This document shows, piece by piece, positions 32,004 to 34,800 of a stretch of DNA of 34,800 bases. Where the stretch lies: NCBI GenBank assembly GCA_964405665.1, contig CAYOOT010000021.1, forward strand, positions 1 to 34,800. Reading direction: 5' to 3'. A program made the translations under genes and the position numbers. Numbering within the stretch: the first letter of the stretch is position 1; every line of letters begins with the position of its first letter. The notes below the pieces were generated by a model. The model searched no databases. It had not been told where the DNA came from and saw only the letters and a program-made list of their open reading frames with translations. This DNA comes from CAYOOT01 sp964405665 (GTDB lineage Bacteria > Bdellovibrionota_C > UBA2361 > SZUA-149 > CAZDWZ01).

Positions 32004-32564
32004 ATGAAAATAAAATTGTTAGTAGCAAGTTTGTTGTTTCCGGTAACCGTATTTGCTGCGGATACTTACAATGTTGATCCGGTTCATAGTTTCGCGCGGT
32101 TTAAAATTAAACATTTAGATATCGGTTATACTTATGGTGAATTTAAAACAATCAGCGGCACCTTTGTATATGATCAAGATGCTCCAGAAAAAAGTTCAGT
32201 TAAAGTAAGCATTCTTACAGACAGTATTGATACCAATGATGCCAAACGGGACAAGCATCTGAGAAGTCCTGATTTCTTTAATAGCAAAAAATTCTCTGAG
32301 TTAGTTTTTGCCAGCACAGCTGTAAAAAAACTCAGCGATACCGAGCTGGAAGTTGACGGATATTTGACTATTCATAATGTTGCCAAGCCAATTACTGTGA
32401 AATTAAAAAAAGTTGGAGAAGGAAAAGATCCAATGGGGTTATCGCGGATGGGTTTTGAAACATCTTTTGATGTTAAAAGAGCAGATTTTGACATGAACTT
32501 TATGAGCGATAAAGTTGGAAATGTTGTTAGTGTTGATCTGGCTGTTGAGGGCACTAAGAAGTAA
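32004..32564 (+). CDS. YceI-family periplasmic lipid-binding protein
   Basis: A 186-residue protein with a classical signal peptide (MKIKLLVASLLFPVTVFA, cleavage before ADTYN). The mature part has the YceI lipocalin-like pattern: YNVDPVHSFARFKIKHL, GTFVYDQDAPEKSSV, and TNDAKRDKHLRSPDFFNSKK. The fold binds isoprenoid-type lipids in studied homologues; function is otherwise unclear. Strong ribosome binding site GGGGGA before the ATG. A palindromic element begins 8 bases after its stop codon and probably ends the transcript. Confidence 0.94.
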   Translation: MKIKLLVASLLFPVTVFAADTYNVDPVHSFARFKIKHLDIGYTYGEFKTISGTFVYDQDAPEKSSVKVSILTDSIDTNDAKRDKHLRSPDFFNSKKFSELVFASTAVKKLSDTELEVDGYLTIHNVAKPITVKLKKVGEGKDPMGLSRMGFETSFDVKRADFDMNFMSDKVGNVVSVDLAVEGTKK

Positions 32565-32572
32565 AGAAGTAC

Positions 32573-32696
32573 GTAGGGGCACCCTTTATGGGTGCCCGTT
32601 TTACAATATGTTTTGGGAATTCCGGGCAGGTATCTTTCGACAAGCTCGGCTCGACTGAGCTCGCCGAAGTCAAGATAAATAAAACCTGCCCCTACA
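32573..32696. repeat. Hybrid palindromic element, GTAGGGGCAGG family with an internal insertion
   Basis: The left end GTAGGGGCACCC-TTTAT-GGGTGCCC is a variant hairpin of the family; the right end AAAACCTGCCCCTACA matches the standard arm. In the middle, between GGGCAGGTATC and AAATAAAACC, lies a roughly 40-base block (about 32634-32675) containing TTCGACAAGCTCGG and CGAGCCGA-like inverted sequence. So one repeat type interrupts another. It separates the YceI gene from the next membrane protein gene. Confidence 0.88.
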
Positions 32697-32711
32697 TTTT
32701 GAAATTACAGA

Positions 32712-33368
32712 ATGATCAATAACCTTTTATCCCCAGACTTTATTGCCACACTGTATGTTCCCTTAATAATCTCTATCGTAACACTTCTCCTAAGCAATAA
32801 ATTGGCCAAAGAATCCCTTTTTTTTACGATTGCTGTTCTTGCAGCCTTTTTGTTTTCCACTCAGTATCTGGATTCAAGTTTCTTACGTTCAATCCGCTAC
32901 CAGGATTTTGTTTCTATATACTTTGTAGCTATTGTCTGTTCCTTTACTTATTTTGCTTATGCCAGAATCTCCGGTACAAGAAGATTGTTTTTGTTTCTTC
33001 TTTATTTTGCTCTATTGATCCCCATTCTAATTCTTTCAGCAAGTGCCAAGCTGGCAATGTTTTCGGCCTCTGTAACTACTGTTCTTGGCTGTTATTGGAT
33101 TTATGCGGTAATATTAAAAAAACAACTATGGTTAAAGGTCGCGCCTTTTTTTTTACTTTCTTTAATTGTCGGCACATTAATTCTGCAAGCAAGAAGTTAT
33201 GCGGAAATGAGTGAAGAAGTGATCTTATTATTGGTAGCAGCTCCGATCTCCCTTTGTATTGGCACCAAAGAGCAATATTTTGCCAGAAAGTATTTTTATT
33301 ATAAGATAGCTTCATTATTTTGCTTTTTGCTGTTAGCGTTAGGTATTTCTGCGCTTAATTATTTTTGA
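32712..33368 (+). CDS. Hypothetical polytopic membrane protein
   Basis: A 218-residue, strongly hydrophobic protein with about seven predicted spans: 12-30, 36-50, 67-83, 91-108, 112-128, 138-157 and 165-180 with a last span near 198-216. Short basic loops (RISGTRRL, LKKQLW) lie between them. I recognise no family and see no catalytic motif. It sits between two palindromic elements, so it is probably its own transcription unit. No strong ribosome binding site; the preceding sequence is AT-rich. Confidence 0.68.
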   Translation: MINNLLSPDFIATLYVPLIISIVTLLLSNKLAKESLFFTIAVLAAFLFSTQYLDSSFLRSIRYQDFVSIYFVAIVCSFTYFAYARISGTRRLFLFLLYFALLIPILILSASAKLAMFSASVTTVLGCYWIYAVILKKQLWLKVAPFFLLSLIVGTLILQARSYAEMSEEVILLLVAAPISLCIGTKEQYFARKYFYYKIASLFCFLLLALGISALNYF

Positions 33369-33400
33369 CCGATAAGGAGTCTTATCAGTCATTTTATATT

Positions 33401-33511
33401 GTAGGGGCAGGTCTTCATAAACACTAACTTTAGTGAGTGTTTATACTGCCTGTTTTACCAGTGAATGAAATGTCTTTGGTAGTTCCGGGCAGGTATAAGA
33501 CCTGCCCCTAC
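33401..33511. repeat. Composite palindrome, GTAGGGGCAGG family with nested AAACACTAAC hairpin
   Basis: The ends GTAGGGGCAGGTCTT (from 33401) and its complement AAGACCTGCCCCTAC (to 33511) are perfect inverted arms. Within the left arm is ATAAACACTAAC-TTTA-GTGAGTGTTTAT (about 33417-33444), the same hairpin as at 23511 with one mismatch, between GGCAGGTCTTC and ACTGCC. Beyond it the spacer (TGTCTTTGGTAGTTCC) resembles that of the 12146 copy (ATCTTTGGTAATTCC), showing common descent. Confidence 0.92.
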
Positions 33512-33515
33512 AGGA

Positions 33516-33977
33516 ATGTTAACAGAAAATCATAATATTATGTTTAACCCCCATCCACCTTTAACCGGCTTTCCAATAGTAATTACCACACTCTTTATCT
33601 TTGTTGAGCTCTATTCTTTGCTTAAAAAAAAGGGCTTAAAACCCCTTTCAGTTTTTTTACTTTCTTGCCTAGTTATCTTTTCAGTTTCAACATTTATCAG
33701 TGGCTACTTTGGCTTTGATTACGCTAACACAATTAAAAATGTGCCTGAAAATTTAGTGGACAGTCATCAGTCATTCGCTAAGGTACATTTGATTTTGTTG
33801 GTTCTGATGATCATCTTTTATTCTTTAAAAGAATTCTATCATTTAAGAAGCAAACTTTTTATCGGCAGCTATTTTTTGATACTGATAATTTTCGCTCTGA
33901 ATATTTATTATGTCGGTTTTCTTGGCGGCCAGTTAGTTTTTAAACACGGAGCTGGAGTGGCAATATCTACTCAATAG
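33516..33977 (+). CDS. DUF2231-like membrane protein
   Basis: A 153-residue protein with four predicted spans. The opening NPHPPLTGFPIVITTLFIF (residues 11-29) and the ending GFLGGQLVFKHGAGV match the DUF2231 pattern, with a His-Pro at the first span and G-x-x-GG-x-LV-x-x-HG at the last. Conserved histidines suggest heme or metal binding, unproved. The first ATG (33516) is 5 bases from the edge of the palindrome and has no spaced ribosome binding site; the ATG at 33540 (MFNPHPPL) gives a more usual N-terminus. It is convergent with speD, the stop codons being 5 bases apart. Confidence 0.75.
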   Translation: MLTENHNIMFNPHPPLTGFPIVITTLFIFVELYSLLKKKGLKPLSVFLLSCLVIFSVSTFISGYFGFDYANTIKNVPENLVDSHQSFAKVHLILLVLMIIFYSLKEFYHLRSKLFIGSYFLILIIFALNIYYVGFLGGQLVFKHGAGVAISTQ

Positions 33978-33982
33978 TAATC

Positions 33983-34330
33983 TTAAGCTCCTCTTTGATG
34001 AGCCTCTATTTTAGATCTTTTAGGTTTAAATGCCGTCTCAAAAACTGGAACTGCCTGATAGGGATCGCAGCTGCCACACATAAAGACATCTAAGGCGATG
34101 TAATTAAGTTCTGGCCAGGTATGAATGCTAATATGTGATTCAGCTAATATAGCAACGCCTGTAATCCCTGACTCTTCACCAAAGGAATGGAGTTTGATTT
34201 CCATTACTGTAGCGCCGCAAGCATCCGCTGCTTCTCTTAAAGTCTTTTCAATCAGCGTGATGTTTTGGAGATCATTTGCTTCCCAGAAATCAATAAGTAA
34301 ATGCAATCCTGGGGCTACAAATTTTGTCAT
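33983..34330 (-). CDS. speD: S-adenosylmethionine decarboxylase proenzyme (prokaryotic type)
   Basis: A 115-residue pyruvoyl enzyme that decarboxylates SAM for spermidine synthesis. The self-cleavage site is E64-S65 in ILAESHISIHTWPE; Ser65 becomes the pyruvoyl group, and H70 and C85 (FMCGSCDP) are the processing and catalytic residues, each two positions on from Ser63, His68 and Cys83 of the Thermotoga enzyme. I start at the ATG at 34328-34330 (MTKFVAPGLHLLID), not the earlier frame opening at 34369: it gives normal length and overlaps the upstream TGA as ATGA, a sign of coupling. The longer start would use bases within the upstream gene. Confidence 0.93.
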   Translation of the reverse strand: MTKFVAPGLHLLIDFWEANDLQNITLIEKTLREAADACGATVMEIKLHSFGEESGITGVAILAESHISIHTWPELNYIALDVFMCGSCDPYQAVPVFETAFKPKRSKIEAHQRGA

Positions 34331-34800
34331 ACTTTTTTTGATGTTTGATGGCCTGCTATGAGCGAGCATTGCTCGTCAGAGCGAGTCGAATAGAATAAAA
34401 TTTGCTTCCAATCTGTATCCGCAAGTTTTAAGCGCCAGATAAAGGCATCAAGAATATAATGTGTAGCTTGTGGAAGTGCAAGTAGTGGGACCAACCAAAC
34501 TAATGTTTGCTGCGAACTAATAGCAGGAAGCACATTTGAAAAGCCGAATAAGTTGCTGCGTTCGCGCCAGATAAAACCATCCCATAAACCTTCCTCAAGA
34601 AAAGCCAAAAGAAAGAGTGCTACAATATATAATGGCACCCTCTTCCAGCTAAAGAGATTTTTAATCCATGGATAGATATAAGAAGTTTTGTTCTGACCTT
34701 GGACAATAGTTTGATTATATCCATAGGCCCAAATTAGAGCCAAATATGGAATGCCATGGGCAATAATATTTGTCGCCGTGAAGGCAAGATCGTTATTAAA
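34327..34800 (-). CDS. Membrane protein, partial (5' end beyond the window)
   Basis: The frame is open to the right edge and gives about 157 residues. Sequence at the edge reads LAFTATNIIAHGIPYLALIW, a span with a histidine, then VPLYIVALFLLAFLEEGLWD, SQQTLVWLVPLLALPQATHY and ILDAFIWR. The LPQATHY-x-LD-x-FIWR ending resembles, from memory, uncharacterised membrane proteins of deltaproteobacteria-like and Leptospira genomes. No function is known to me. The last residues (about STRSDEQCSLIAGHQ) are encoded by the repeat at 34358-34389, suggesting that an element replaced or extended the original C-terminus. It ends in the ATGA overlap with speD, so the two are co-transcribed. Confidence 0.75.
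   Translation of the reverse strand, partial: FNNDLAFTATNIIAHGIPYLALIWAYGYNQTIVQGQNKTSYIYPWIKNLFSWKRVPLYIVALFLLAFLEEGLWDGFIWRERSNLFGFSNVLPAISSQQTLVWLVPLLALPQATHYILDAFIWRLKLADTDWKQILFYSTRSDEQCSLIAGHQTSKKV
34358..34389. repeat. GAGCGAGTCGA-family repeat inside a coding sequence
   Basis: ATGAGCGAGCATTGCTCGTC followed by AGAGCGAGTCGA resembles the element after tRNA-Ile (24426-24477: GAGCGAGTCGA, ACGAGCGAGCG). GAGCGAGC-ATT-GCTCG forms a short hairpin. Here the repeat is translated in the minus-strand membrane protein, 28 bases or so before the speD start. Confidence 0.75.

Noticed and set aside
33983..34369. speD starting at 34369
   Set aside because: This would add 13 residues encoded within the upstream gene and its repeat; the ATG at 34330 gives the family length and an ATGA junction.

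Overview
The window is AT-rich, gene-dense, chromosomal bacterial DNA. It looks like a Gram-negative, proteobacteria-like lineage. The evidence is a RseP-type site-2 protease, an ArnT-like lipid glycosyltransferase, a sigma-54 activator, periplasmic YceI, a short EF-Ts, and a small protein (8532-8897) of a type I associate with deltaproteobacteria-like genomes. Placement as a low-GC deltaproteobacterial or Bdellovibrio-related candidate lineage is a guess from content, not an alignment. No phage genes, transposase genes or CRISPR array are visible.

Layout. (1) 68-3776, minus: a likely operon asnB-type amidotransferase > GT4 glycosyltransferase > membrane-anchored J-domain protein, probably for a surface polysaccharide. 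(2) 4022-4960, plus: an aldo/keto reductase. (3) 5067-8360, minus: small charged protein > ArnT/PMT-like glycosyltransferase > exported tyrosine/dual-specificity phosphatase > nucleoside-phosphorylase-like enzyme, with overlapping reading frames. (4) 8532-8897, plus: a small possible regulator behind a palindromic site. (5) 8918-10810, minus: a FliH/SctL-like and FliI/SctN-like ATPase pair with no other flagellar or type III secretion gene in view. (6) 11166-19223, plus: the housekeeping series rpsB, tsf, pyrH, frr, uppS, cdsA, dxr, rseP, tsaB (translation, UMP kinase, isoprenoid and phospholipid precursors, envelope proteolysis, tRNA t6A). (7) rho and a sigma-54 activator without a sensor domain. 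(8) minus-strand cca and HNH endonuclease, then tRNA-Ile(GAT) and tRNA-Ala(TGC) outside any rRNA operon, then convergent trmL. (9) 25332-31995, plus: mdh, sucC, sucD, ndk, rlmN, mtnP, yihY-like. (10) YceI, two membrane proteins, and on the minus strand speD behind a membrane protein that runs off the right edge. mtnP and speD are metabolically linked: decarboxylated SAM for spermidine yields methylthioadenosine, which MtnP recycles.

The most unusual content is between genes. Three loci (1-63, 4965-5055, 19233-19357) are arrays of one 7-base unit, TCNGANN, and each begins 4-9 bases after a stop codon. The left one is a pure tandem array; the other two are degenerate and fold into strong hairpins. 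A second set of palindromes carries GTAGGGGCAGG-type arms (12146, 23493, 32573, 33401); two of them hold the same nested AAACACTAAC palindrome. A third family (GAGCGAGTCGA; 24426, about 32636, 34358) follows tRNA-Ile, sits inside one palindrome, and forms the C-terminus of a membrane protein. Two further perfect long palindromes lie at 15027-15226 and 20883-20976.
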